From positions 20,364 through 84,363 of the forward strand of contig JBAQYF010000002.1 of NCBI GenBank assembly GCA_049299895.1: a stretch of DNA of 64,000 nt, read 5' to 3'. How positions within the stretch are numbered: position 1 is the first letter of the stretch; every line of letters starts with the position of its first letter. The translations under genes were made by a program, and so were the position numbers. The notes under the pieces are model-generated. The model had not been told where the DNA came from. It saw nothing but the letters and a program-made list of their open reading frames with translations, and made no database searches. Origin of the DNA: CAIYYO01 sp049299895 (GTDB lineage Archaea > Altiarchaeota > Altiarchaeia > IMC4 > QMZM01). Positions 27,301-35,349 of this stretch are shown here, piece after piece.

Positions 27301-27703
27301 CGGAGAAGAAGATAGACAGATAGTCTGAGCCGTCGGGATTTGTCCCCAATGAAATTTGGGATATTCCCTCCATTGGCGCTGATACCACCCCCTCCGTAAT
27401 GATGGCAAGAGACGTTCGGATAGCCTGATCTATTTTTTCTTCCTTCTTTTCCTTTGGCAGGCTCTTTGCGTCTCCGAGTATTTCTTTTACTATCAGGGGG
27501 ATCTTGTCCCTGCCGAGCGTACGGATCCTTTCCGCTATTCCCGGGGGGCCGACCAGTCCTTCCACTCTCGCTGCAAGGTCTCCTGCCGGAAGCGCTTCAA
27601 CTATGACGTCGGGGTCTTTCCCTTTCTCTCTTGCCCTGCGGGCCACTTCATATGTGGCTTCTATCTTTGTCTTCAGCTCCTGGAAGTAGGGTGAATCCTT
27701 CAT
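24356..27703 (-). CDS. polC: DNA polymerase D large subunit DP2
   Basis: A 1115-residue catalytic subunit of the archaeal replicative polymerase PolD. Signatures include YFQELKTKIEATYEVARRAR at the N-terminus, SIHPAAVILLDEFIATGTQL, the metal-binding active-site segment RRNCDGDEDALLLMLDALLN, and two zinc sites (CPDCGVVGSQAICASC and CVKCN...CSKCGG). No intein interrupts it. The C-terminus ends KQVSLSDYM, fitting a PCNA-interacting QxxLxxY/F motif. The ATG lies one base after the DP1 stop, so the two subunits are made together. PolD is absent from Thermoproteota, which helps place the organism. Confidence 0.97.
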   Translation of the reverse strand: MKDSPYFQELKTKIEATYEVARRAREKGKDPDVIVEALPAGDLAARVEGLVGPPGIAERIRTLGRDKIPLIVKEILGDAKSLPKEKKEEKIDQAIRTSLAIITEGVVSAPMEGISQISLGTNPDGSDYLSIFFSGPIRSAGGTAQGMAVLIGEYISKELGLGGYRPTSDEVERVVEECRIYHGRVTRLQYVPPEDDLRHIVNKVLVCVDGDPTEEREVGVHRDLKRVKTNRIRGGMCLVIAEGIAQKAKKLMKNSKEYGIDWSWLKEIEMVKGKKIDPNEKKELETKPLKGVMAEVVAGRPIFATPGMKGGFRLRYGRSRTNGIAAKSIHPAAVILLDEFIATGTQLKIEKPGKGCVITVCDTVACPFVKLKNGNVLRVETVDRARELNLDVEEILFLGDILITYGDFLQTNTPLLPAGYCEEWWEQEAKAVPDIPIEITPLEAVRLAKEYQIPLHPRYTYHWEDVSVKQLKELGKWLATGIIDERGLVLKKVSKEAKRTLEEICLPHVVCGEQIIIDEYLPALSSLGLHDGVSITLDHFMEKGAAVTDEKAQGFELIKTVSYTKIRPKIGTYIGARMGRPEKAKERKMEPAVHSLFPIGMSGGNQRSINAAASENTSISVKIARYECPDCGVVGSQAICASCGSTAIVKKICPVCGIVTSKDTCPSCKGPTNFSENRDINIKEMWKKAVDGMGLGQIEVKGVQGMISEFKIPEPLEKGILRAKNKVYVFKDGTLRFDATDVPLTHFRPREVSVSVENLRKLGYVKDFLGCDLADPEQILELQVQDVIMPFNGIEYFIRSTKFVDELLQKFYEMPPFYNVETKEDLLGHLVLGLAPHTSAATVARIVGFNNANVGFAHPYFHAAKRRNCDGDEDALLLMLDALLNFSRKYLPEKRGGKMDAPLVVSTFLDPKEVDDEAHKMEIVDHYPLEFYEATWNGKSPSDVKIPIVAGLLDTNPYSGLNFTHDTYDFTGTVLQTRYVKLGSMSDKANAQLKVAEKIRAVDATEVAELVINSHLLRDTYGNLRAFSTQKFRCVKCNASYRRVPLTGICSKCGGKLLLTVTEGGVRKYLEISIALSDKYGTSDYMKQRLQLLKKYIESLFTNDLSKQVSLSDYM

Positions 27704-27704
27704 C

Positions 27705-29342
27705 TTATTCTACGAAATGTTTTACCGATATCTCATGCGTCTGCAAATTCATGATAGGCACCCGTCCCGGGGTGGGCATGTGTCCGAGCTGTTCCTGGTA
27801 TTTTGTTCTTGCCTGCCAGGTGCCCGAGTTTATTATCTTTACGCCGCGGTAGCTTGCGTAGCCGTTGGTGTGTACGTGTCCCGCGTGGAACACATCGGGC
27901 ACCTCTTTTATGGCAAGATAATCGACCCTCTCCGGGGAGATGGTGTCCTCCTGATACGTCGGTACGAGATGCCTTTTTTTCAGGCATTCTACCATCGCGG
28001 TCTCGGGTTTTGAATAGCTGCAGCCCGGGACTTTTCCGATGATCGTATCAAACGACGTTCCGTGGTACATCAGGATTTTTACCCCGTGCACTGTGACCCA
28101 AACCGGATTGCTTGTCAGGTGCACGTTCGGCATATCGCATAGTTTCCCTGCGATGTCTTTCGGGAGCATGGGCTGGGGTTCTGCGCCCCGTACCGCATCG
28201 TGGTTGCCCATTGAGAGGACTATCTCGATATAATCCGGGACGCCTTCGAGGAGCTTTGCCAGATAATCGTATTGCCTGTATATGTCCGGTATTACAAGTT
28301 CCTTTTCCTGGTTGGGATATATGCCTATCCCGTCCACGAGGTCTCCTGCCACGAGCAGGTATTTTATTTTTTCAGCTATGTCGCCTCCGTTTCCTCCCTT
28401 CAGGTTAAGCCAGTCCAGGAAGTTCTGGAATTCTTTCTCTAAGAAAAGGTTGCTGCCTACGTGTATGTCCGAGAGGAAGGCCGCGTATACCGGTTCCTTG
28501 GCGTAATTTCCCTTGTAGGTATTGGGCAGTTCCGGTTCCACGATGTCCGATGCGATAAGGAGTTCGTTCATGAGTTTGCCCTGTATCCCCAGGACTTCAT
28601 CCTCCAGGATGGTTGCATAGAGCCTGTTTAGAGCGTCGTTGTTGTTCGGTATGAGAACGGTTATCTCTCCTGTCGGGTCTTCCATCTCCAGGAATTTGTA
28701 GCCCTTCTTGCTCTCCCTTTTCTCCTTTACCATGCCAATGAAAGTGGAGACTTCGCCTTTATACTTTTTCAATACGTCGATGGATACCGCTCCAAGATAG
28801 CTCTCCCTCCCTTTGATTATCTCCCTCAGGATTTTGTATTTCTCATTGAAGTAGTCGACGAAATCCTCTATTTTTCCTTCGCAGGTTGACTTATCCGTCA
28901 CGTCGGACTCCCTGGAAATAATGAGCTGCGGCGCTATCCCTTTGGCGTAGATGTTCTTGCTCCGTTCAACGATCACTGCCAGACGGGCTTCTTCGGCGGG
29001 CCTCTTGCACTCTGGGATGTAAACCGGGGGCTCTATTATAAGAGATTCCTTCTTTTCCGCAGGAACGAGCGCTTCAGAATGCAGTGGGAGAAGCTCGTTT
29101 TGCGCAAGGGCCGCGGAGGGAGCGCAGGAGGCCGGAACTGCTTCCTCTTTTTTCCCGTTATCCTCCATGTACTCGATGAGAAATTCGTTGCTTACAAGCC
29201 ACTGCTTGCGCTCTTTTGCGACAGAAATGACTTTTTCGGCATCCAGGCTGTGCCCTATGATCCTTTCAAAGCCGTGGCTTGTGACCAGGAGGCCGCTCTC
29301 CGAGAACTTCCTGATTATGTCCTCCTTTCTTTTCTGTACCAA
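27705..29342 (-). CDS. polB: DNA polymerase D small subunit DP1 (3'-5' exonuclease)
   Basis: A 545-residue protein with an N-terminal helical region, a variable linker, an OB fold (about 200-290) and a C-terminal calcineurin-like phosphodiesterase. Its metal motifs are FLSDIHVGSN, LLVAGDLVDG, SMGNHDAVRG, MYHGTSFD and HAGHVHTNG. It is the proofreading exonuclease and regulatory partner of DP2. The best start is a TTG at 29342 (TTG GTA CAG AAA), since no in-frame ATG is found nearby upstream. The start sequence is duplicated 94 bases upstream around a pair of hairpins, which could affect initiation. Confidence 0.95.
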   Translation of the reverse strand: MVQKRKEDIIRKFSESGLLVTSHGFERIIGHSLDAEKVISVAKERKQWLVSNEFLIEYMEDNGKKEEAVPASCAPSAALAQNELLPLHSEALVPAEKKESLIIEPPVYIPECKRPAEEARLAVIVERSKNIYAKGIAPQLIISRESDVTDKSTCEGKIEDFVDYFNEKYKILREIIKGRESYLGAVSIDVLKKYKGEVSTFIGMVKEKRESKKGYKFLEMEDPTGEITVLIPNNNDALNRLYATILEDEVLGIQGKLMNELLIASDIVEPELPNTYKGNYAKEPVYAAFLSDIHVGSNLFLEKEFQNFLDWLNLKGGNGGDIAEKIKYLLVAGDLVDGIGIYPNQEKELVIPDIYRQYDYLAKLLEGVPDYIEIVLSMGNHDAVRGAEPQPMLPKDIAGKLCDMPNVHLTSNPVWVTVHGVKILMYHGTSFDTIIGKVPGCSYSKPETAMVECLKKRHLVPTYQEDTISPERVDYLAIKEVPDVFHAGHVHTNGYASYRGVKIINSGTWQARTKYQEQLGHMPTPGRVPIMNLQTHEISVKHFVE

Positions 29343-29444
29343 TTTGCAGGTTTTGTTATTAGATAACAGTTTATTTCAGTGCCGTGCGAATGCACGGCAC
29401 CTTTTTCGCAATGCCTTAAGGCATTTTCTGTACCAATTTTCTGG
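29330..29444. repeat. Two perfect hairpins between direct repeats, upstream of DP1
   Basis: TTTTCTGTACCAATTT occurs at 29330-29345 and again at 29424-29439, with matching GG a few bases beyond each copy. Between the copies are GTGCCGTGC-gaat-GCACGGCAC (29381-29402), a 9-base stem with a 4-base loop, and the 16-base palindrome AATGCCTTAAGGCATT (29410-29425). The left copy covers the DP1 start codon. It looks like a small inserted or duplicated element between serA and the polymerase operon. It may act as a terminator or leader structure. Confidence 0.65.
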
Positions 29445-29452
29445 TTATATTG

Positions 29453-30382
29453 TTACCTGTTCATGAAATACTCCTTGATCTTTTCCACGACCACGGTTCC
29501 TGCGTTTATCTGGGCTTCTTCGGTGGATGCTCCAAGGTGGGGCGTTAGGACTATGTTGTCCAATTCTGCGAAGGGAGAATTCTCATGCGGCTCGGATACG
29601 TATACGTCCAATGCTGCGCCTCGTATCGTGTTCTCCTTTAATGCGTCGTAAAGCGCTTCTTCGTTTATTATCCCTCCCCGGGCGATATTTATTACGACCG
29701 CGGACTTCTTCATCAGTCTGAATTGCTCCTTTCCTATCAGGTCCTTGGTCTTGGGCGTAAGAGGAACGTGTATGGTCACTACATCAGCGTGCTTGAGCAT
29801 CTCATTCAGCTCCTTGTAATATCTCACATCGTAGCTGGCGCAGCTTTCGGCGGTTATGTTCGGGTCGTATACCAAAACGTGCATGCCGAATGCCTTGGCT
29901 CTCATTGCAACCTCCCTTCCAATCCTTCCGAATCCGATGATCCCCAGGGCCTTTCCGTAGACTTCGCTTCCCTCGAATTTGCTTCTCTCCCATTTTCCGC
30001 TCTTCATGGACGTATGCGCATGGACTATCTTCCTGTTCAGGGAGAGGAGCGCTCCGAATACCAATTCAGCGACTGCGATACTGCTTGCCTCGGGGGAATT
30101 GACCACGAGTATGCCCTTCTTTGAGGCGGCGTCAACGTCTATGTTGTCTAGCCCTACGCCTGCGCGGCCTATTATTTTAAGGTTTTCTGCCGCGTTTATG
30201 GCCTCTTTTGTGACCTTTGTTGCGCTTCTGACGACAAGAGCGTCGTATTCCGGGATCTTCTTTATAAGGTCCTGAGGCGTAAGATTCGTCTCCAGGGTTA
30301 CGTCGGCATATGTTGCCGCAAGGTCTAATGCGTTCTTGTGGATCTTTTCAGTGACTAAAATCTTTGGCTTCATAGCATACAT
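29453..30382 (-). CDS. serA: D-3-phosphoglycerate dehydrogenase (short form)
   Basis: A 309-residue D-2-hydroxyacid dehydrogenase: KIIGRAGVGLDNIDVDAA, the NAD-binding GIIGFGRIGREVA, catalytic Arg in INIARGGIINEEAL, and the Glu and His in DVYVSEPHENSPFAELDN and TPHLGASTEEA. It fits the short SerA type without a regulatory ACT domain and oxidises 3-phosphoglycerate as the first step of serine synthesis. A nearby in-frame ATG (MKPKILVTEK, 30373) is an equally good start. An AT-rich promoter separates it from the divergent surface protein gene. Confidence 0.9.
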   Translation of the reverse strand: MYAMKPKILVTEKIHKNALDLAATYADVTLETNLTPQDLIKKIPEYDALVVRSATKVTKEAINAAENLKIIGRAGVGLDNIDVDAASKKGILVVNSPEASSIAVAELVFGALLSLNRKIVHAHTSMKSGKWERSKFEGSEVYGKALGIIGFGRIGREVAMRAKAFGMHVLVYDPNITAESCASYDVRYYKELNEMLKHADVVTIHVPLTPKTKDLIGKEQFRLMKKSAVVINIARGGIINEEALYDALKENTIRGAALDVYVSEPHENSPFAELDNIVLTPHLGASTEEAQINAGTVVVEKIKEYFMNR

Positions 30383-30464
30383 ATAAGAAAATCAGAAATA
30401 AAACATGTTTTTTCTTATAAAGTATATTTATGTGGATGACAAAATTACAATTACACATTAAAAC

Positions 30465-32465
30465 ATGGAAAAAAGCCAAAGACATTCTAAGGGGGTCATA
30501 GTATTATCTCTAGTCCTTGTTCTCGTATTTGGTATTGTGTGCCCTGCATGTGCTTCATCAGGGGCAACGACCCTGGCGGTATCTAATAGCGCAGGTTCTA
30601 CGACTACGATCATTGCTTCGACTACTATCTCTTTTGCTGATGGCTCTGCTGCCCTGGCCGTATCTTCTTCCCCGGACCCTACGACGACGTACGGGCAGGT
30701 TACTGCTACGGCTGCGGAAGGGATTATTCCACTCATTCGATTAAATGTTCTTGAAGATGTGTCTGACACTCACTCAATAGATACCTCCAGTACTGTCCCC
30801 GGTGATATGAATGACATGCAGATGTCCGAATTAGGGTCTGTTCCCGTGGCGGACGCAGGCGGCCCATATACGGCCGCAGCCGGGGCTTCCATAGTCTTCG
30901 ACGGGTCAAAAACGTCGGCTTCAGCGGGCATATCCAAAGCCGTTTGGAACTATGGCGACGGCGCTTTTGGTGCCGGCCTGAGGACAAATCATTCCTATGC
31001 CTCCGCTGGTTTTTACCGGGCGATACTTTCCGTAACGGACGAGGCAGGAAAAAAAGGCGAGGACAGCAGGATGGTTCACGTATACCCTGAGCTGATGAAC
31101 GTAAAGATATCCGTTCTGCCGAAAAACGACGACGGCATATACAATCCCGGGGAATATTTTTCGATCGTTGAAGTTAACGTAACCCGCCCTGATGGGAGCC
31201 CGGTTGAAAAAGCGTATCTCACAGGGATAATCGCGGGCAGATCTGTCCAGTACATGGCGTTCACTGAATTGGGAAACGGCCTGTATCGCTATAGCAAGGA
31301 ATATGACATACTTCTTACTGAATCCCCTTTCATTGATATTTATGTCAATGTCACAGATCCTAATGGAACTACGTTGAATGCTTTTAAGAAACTTAGGACC
31401 GTTTACGACAACTCTGAATCCCGCATTATTTTGAGTTATCCCTCTTACAACAAATTTGTGGTGGCGTACGGCGAGCCTTTATCCTTCAGGGTAAAGCTTT
31501 TCTCCTCTGCGGGCACCGTACATGCGGGAGATGTCTATCTGTTTGAGGCCGATACGAACCAGAGATACCAATTACGGCAGGTTGGAGACGAGTATCTGCT
31601 GGAATATACGGTTCCCCGGGATATTGGAAAATATTTAAATCTGATATTCTATGCTTCTTTTTCCGTTAACAACGCAAACTACCATGCGGTCCTGGAAAGA
31701 AACTTTGACGTATCCCCGGACTTGTCTTTGGAAGATGTTTCCCTGGATGCGGTTGAATCCCCGGGCGTTCAAGGGCTAAAACTGGCAGTCATGTATCCCG
31801 GCGGAGAGCCGGTCACGGAAGACTATCTGAATGCGACGATAGGAAACGTCCCGGTTATCCTGGGAAGAGTTAAAGAGAATGGAGTTATCTTCTACGGCGC
31901 GAATTATTCCCTTAGCGAAGCCGGGGAAAGACCTTATCTCTGGGTTATCGACTCGTCAGGAAACGGCGCAGGAATCTACCTGCAAACCGAGTCAGGGGAT
32001 GGGCCGGAGATATCCGGAAATGATTCTCGGTTTATTCCGGCTGCCGCAGCGTTGATAGCACTCTTTACATTATCCGCCCTCCTTCTGCGCACGCAATATA
32101 AGAAAAGACACAAGAGGATGCTCCTGGTGAAAGAATACGAGGACCTCCATCAAAAAATAGAGTCCCTCAAAAAGATACGCAAGAACATCATGCACGAATA
32201 CTACACCCGCAAGATAACCGAACAGGATGCGCGCAAGCGTATCCTCGAAGCGGAAAAAGAGCTTGTGATGGAGCGGGGGAACATGAAGGCAGCGATGCAG
32301 AAACTGGGAATGGCTCCAGGGGAAACGGAAGGAAAAGAGGAAATAATAGAATGGGTCACTGAAAAATTGAAAGCCGGCGAGAACATGGAACTGATAAAGA
32401 AAGGATTAAAAGACCTCAATATGGATCCCCTGCTGGCCGAAAAAGTAAGAAAGATACTGACCTAG
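30465..32465 (+). CDS. Surface protein 5: PKD domain, beta domains, membrane anchor, conserved tail
   Basis: A 666-residue protein starting MEKSQRHSKG in the same ACATGGAAAAAA context as its sisters, with signal peptide VIVLSLVLVLVFGIVCPACA. A Thr/Ser-rich region of about 90 residues is followed by a PKD domain (VADAGGPYTAAAGASIVFDG and WNYGDGAFG), Ig-like domains, the shared membrane-proximal domain (VMYPGGEPVTEDYLNA), a membrane helix (PAAAALIALFTLSALLL) and the HEYYTRKITEQDARKRI coiled coil. The tail EGKEEIIEWVTEKL with IKKGLKDLNMD closes it. Its PKD to tail part is collinear with surface proteins 2 and 3. It is monocistronic and ends in TAG. Confidence 0.82.
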   Translation: MEKSQRHSKGVIVLSLVLVLVFGIVCPACASSGATTLAVSNSAGSTTTIIASTTISFADGSAALAVSSSPDPTTTYGQVTATAAEGIIPLIRLNVLEDVSDTHSIDTSSTVPGDMNDMQMSELGSVPVADAGGPYTAAAGASIVFDGSKTSASAGISKAVWNYGDGAFGAGLRTNHSYASAGFYRAILSVTDEAGKKGEDSRMVHVYPELMNVKISVLPKNDDGIYNPGEYFSIVEVNVTRPDGSPVEKAYLTGIIAGRSVQYMAFTELGNGLYRYSKEYDILLTESPFIDIYVNVTDPNGTTLNAFKKLRTVYDNSESRIILSYPSYNKFVVAYGEPLSFRVKLFSSAGTVHAGDVYLFEADTNQRYQLRQVGDEYLLEYTVPRDIGKYLNLIFYASFSVNNANYHAVLERNFDVSPDLSLEDVSLDAVESPGVQGLKLAVMYPGGEPVTEDYLNATIGNVPVILGRVKENGVIFYGANYSLSEAGERPYLWVIDSSGNGAGIYLQTESGDGPEISGNDSRFIPAAAALIALFTLSALLLRTQYKKRHKRMLLVKEYEDLHQKIESLKKIRKNIMHEYYTRKITEQDARKRILEAEKELVMERGNMKAAMQKLGMAPGETEGKEEIIEWVTEKLKAGENMELIKKGLKDLNMDPLLAEKVRKILT

Positions 32466-32616
32466 AAAAAGGCAGAATGCTTATCATAATACCCGTAGAT
32501 AGCTCTTTAAAGCGGCAGGTTTTTTTATATTTTTAATAAAAGGAGAAAAATTAAAAGATGCCCTGTCCGGGCACAAAAAATAGCGGTTGTAAAAAATATT
32601 CCTCATAATTCTCTTT

Positions 32617-32877
32617 CTATAACTTGAATATCTCGGGGAAGACCTCAAAATCGTTTGAAGAGTGTATGTTCACCACTGCGATAATCATGGATGCCGCGGA
32701 TAAGATCACAAGAAAGATGAACAGGAACGGCAGCGCAATCTGGAATGTGGAAAGAGTCGACACTATGTCAAATAAACCGACCAGGATGATGAAACTTGAA
32801 AACATTATGCTCAATATGCTAAAAATAGTCATAACCACTAAGATTTTCATAATCCTTAAAAGAGTTGTAGCTTGCAT
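32617..32877 (-). CDS. Small two-helix membrane protein
   Basis: An 86-residue protein with two long hydrophobic segments (LVVMTIFSILSIMFSSFIILVG and IALPFLFIFLVILSAASMIIA) and little else. It has a good ribosome site (AGGAGA, 8-9 bases before the ATG on the minus strand) and a TATA box at about 32921-32928, supporting a real gene over the antisense frame. The family is not recognised. It stands alone between two surface protein genes. Confidence 0.65.
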   Translation of the reverse strand: MQATTLLRIMKILVVMTIFSILSIMFSSFIILVGLFDIVSTLSTFQIALPFLFIFLVILSAASMIIAVVNIHSSNDFEVFPEIFKL

Positions 32878-33101
32878 TATAGATTCTCCTGGAATTTATG
32901 TAATAATATATGCTGAACGTATATAAATCCCTGATATAATGCGGCCGTACTCCGGCAATGGATGTGCGCTCGCATGTTGGGCGAATGATGAGCCAAGTGC
33001 ATATTTTTTTCGGGGTCGCTGCATACTCCGTTAAAACATACTCTTAAAGCGGATTCAGCATTATCCTTAAGTATTTTTACCTTTATTATAATGTATCTAA
33101 C

Positions 33102-34526
33102 ATGGCCGGGCGGGTTATTATCTGCATTATATTGCTCTTCTTGTTCCAGACAGCATCCGCCTCCTCGCTTGATCCGTCCGATTGGTCTTTTAGGCGCAGC
33201 ATCATATTGTCTTCTTCCCGGGCTCTTTCAGATTACCAGGTTACCGTTTTGCTTGATACAAAGAGTCTTGTTGCCGCAGGCAAGATGCGTTCCGACTGCG
33301 GAGACATCCGGTTCACGGATTCGGATAAGTTTTCCGCCCTTTTCTACTTCCTGGAGTCAGGCTGCAACACTCCTGAAACGGTGTTCTGGGTTAACGTTCC
33401 AATAATAGTTCCGGGAAAGAGAATTTATGCGTATTATGGCCTGTCTGCCGCTGAATCGGAGTCTTCAGGGGAGCATACTTTTATATTTTTCGACGGATTC
33501 AACGGCACCTTTCTTGATCCCTATAAATGGCATCCCTCTGCGTGTGTTTCTGTCTATGGAGGATACGCGCACATGTATTCCCTCGGGGATTACTGCTCGT
33601 TGAAATTAGCCGGGGATCTGCCCAATGCAGGCGTTATACATCTAAAAGCCCGCAGGGGAATAAATGAATCCGGCCGCGGCCCGGGCTATATTATTTCATA
33701 TCCTGACAATACATCCGCTTTCGAAATAGGGGGGGATCAAAAGGAGGGCAGATGGTTTTTATACTCCGGGAAGCCTTATCCCACGAGTATCTACGGGGGA
33801 GCAATCGACCTGGACGATCACATACTCAGAGTAGCTTATGATGTTTCCGGGCGAATATACTATTTTTATGCGGATTCATCCCAGATTGCAAAAAACCGGG
33901 CATATTCACCCGGCGCTTTGGCTTCTTTGAATCTGCTTTCAGGGGGCATTTCCAAAGAACAGGACATAAGCGACTCATATTACGATTATTTTTTCATCAG
34001 GAAATACACCGACACGGAGCCGGAGGCGGATCCCCGGGATGAAGAGACCCTAACGCCCGCCTCGACCTTGGCGGCCACGGCGTCGGATGATACCATGTCA
34101 TCCAAGCCTGCGTTAACGACCTCTTTTATTTCTACGACCGGCGCAGTCGCAACAACCCCCTTTTCCACCTCCCCATCTTTCACTGCGACTACGGCAGCAC
34201 AGGCGATTCCGGTTAACTCTTCACCTCCTTTGGATGAGGTCGGCCGTGAAAAAAAATCCTCCGATTCCCGGGTCGAACAAAAGAGTATGTCCATCTGGAG
34301 CTTTTTTACCCCCCTCCTGTTCATCCTCTCCGTTTTTTTGCTTCTGTATCTTTTTGTGCAATACCGCAGGCGCAAGGCGGAATCTTCGAAGGAAAGCAAA
34401 AAAGTCCTTAGATGGATAGCAAACGAGCTACTCTCCGGAGAGGACCCCGAGGTCGTGAAGAAAGCAGTCAGGGATTCGGGCATGGACCCCTCTATCGTGG
34501 ACAAGGCAAAGAAGACCCTCAAATGA
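33102..34526 (+). CDS. Surface protein 6: DUF2341/lectin-like ectodomain with conserved tail
   Basis: A 474-residue protein with signal peptide VIICIILLFLFQTASA. The N-terminal DUF2341-type domain reads WSFRRSIILSSSRALSDYQV, DIRFTDSDKFSALFYFLESG and RIYAYYG; a concanavalin-like beta domain (FFDGFNGTFLDPYKWHPS) follows. A Thr/Ser-rich linker, a membrane helix (TPLLFILSVFLLLYLFVQY) and the short form of the tail complete it (VLRWIANELLSGEDPEVVKKA and GMDPSIVDKAKKTL), without the long coiled coil. DUF2341 domains usually sit in carbohydrate-binding or adhesive surface proteins. It converges with the ABC permease gene. Confidence 0.8.
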   Translation: MAGRVIICIILLFLFQTASASSLDPSDWSFRRSIILSSSRALSDYQVTVLLDTKSLVAAGKMRSDCGDIRFTDSDKFSALFYFLESGCNTPETVFWVNVPIIVPGKRIYAYYGLSAAESESSGEHTFIFFDGFNGTFLDPYKWHPSACVSVYGGYAHMYSLGDYCSLKLAGDLPNAGVIHLKARRGINESGRGPGYIISYPDNTSAFEIGGDQKEGRWFLYSGKPYPTSIYGGAIDLDDHILRVAYDVSGRIYYFYADSSQIAKNRAYSPGALASLNLLSGGISKEQDISDSYYDYFFIRKYTDTEPEADPRDEETLTPASTLAATASDDTMSSKPALTTSFISTTGAVATTPFSTSPSFTATTAAQAIPVNSSPPLDEVGREKKSSDSRVEQKSMSIWSFFTPLLFILSVFLLLYLFVQYRRRKAESSKESKKVLRWIANELLSGEDPEVVKKAVRDSGMDPSIVDKAKKTLK

Positions 34527-34539
34527 TAACACAACGCTG

Positions 34540-35349
34540 TCAAGTGATCAGCTTCTCTCTTGACATGTTCTTTGCCATCCAATTCACGGCTGCGATATCC
34601 AACAGCGCGGCGATGAGTCCTGTAAAGGCGATCACCCATTCGTCCATGAACATGAGCCCTGTCGTCTGCGCTATCATCAGCCCGACGAGGGGCAGCACGA
34701 GAAGGGAGGATACCTGCTGTGCTTCCCATACGCTTGAGGCCTTCTCCGAGACCCATACGATGAGCGAGAGAGCAAAGAAACCGAGCGTCGGAACAAGCCA
34801 GAACATGAGAAGCAGCCACGTCGTTGTCGGGAAAAACGCCCGTCCCATTGTCTGCATGCTGTAGGCGTTTACCAGTCCCGCGTATATGATAAAGCACAGC
34901 CAGGAAACGCTCACCGCCGTTCCGAAGGCAACGAGGATCTTTGCCGTTATCAGTTCCTTGTCCGTGATGGGCGTATACAGAAGCCCTTCAAGTGTCTTTC
35001 TTTCCTTCTCTCCCGCAAAGCTGTTTGCGGCAACGACGCTTGCGACCATCACGGGTATCACCAGGAAGAACGGGGCCATGAGGTGGACCAGCATCGCGTA
35101 TACATATTTTTGTTTCTCGTCCAGTCCGGGGGGAAATTTTTCTGCAGGGAAATTTTTGATGAATTTTTCGAGCGACGATGCCTCCATGATATCTCCTTGC
35201 GGCAGGTACGAAGCGGATAATATGGTTATCGCCGGAAGCATTATGATGAATATGAGGGGAACGAACGTTGTAGTGAGGAGCGCCTGCCTGCTCTTGCGCA
35301 GTTCCTTCAAGTCCTTGATGCAGACAGTCTTAATGCGACGGGAGTCCAT
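34540..35349 (-). CDS. ABC-2-type transporter permease
   Basis: A 269-residue permease with six hydrophobic helices: one near the N-terminus (ALLTTTFVPLIFIIMLPAIT), a large outer loop rich in Lys and Glu, then five closely spaced helices including the FAGEKERKTLEGLLYTPITDKEL coupling segment typical of NatB/ABC-2 permeases. It works with the ATPase encoded just upstream, with which it overlaps by 20 bases. The substrate is unknown; export of lipids, sodium or a peptide is usual for the family. Confidence 0.85.
   Translation of the reverse strand: MDSRRIKTVCIKDLKELRKSRQALLTTTFVPLIFIIMLPAITILSASYLPQGDIMEASSLEKFIKNFPAEKFPPGLDEKQKYVYAMLVHLMAPFFLVIPVMVASVVAANSFAGEKERKTLEGLLYTPITDKELITAKILVAFGTAVSVSWLCFIIYAGLVNAYSMQTMGRAFFPTTTWLLLMFWLVPTLGFFALSLIVWVSEKASSVWEAQQVSSLLVLPLVGLMIAQTTGLMFMDEWVIAFTGLIAALLDIAAVNWMAKNMSREKLIT

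Noticed and set aside
32624..32926. Plus-strand frame of 100 codons opposite the small membrane protein
   Set aside because: The minus-strand gene has a ribosome site, TATA box and two clean hydrophobic helices; this frame has none of these.
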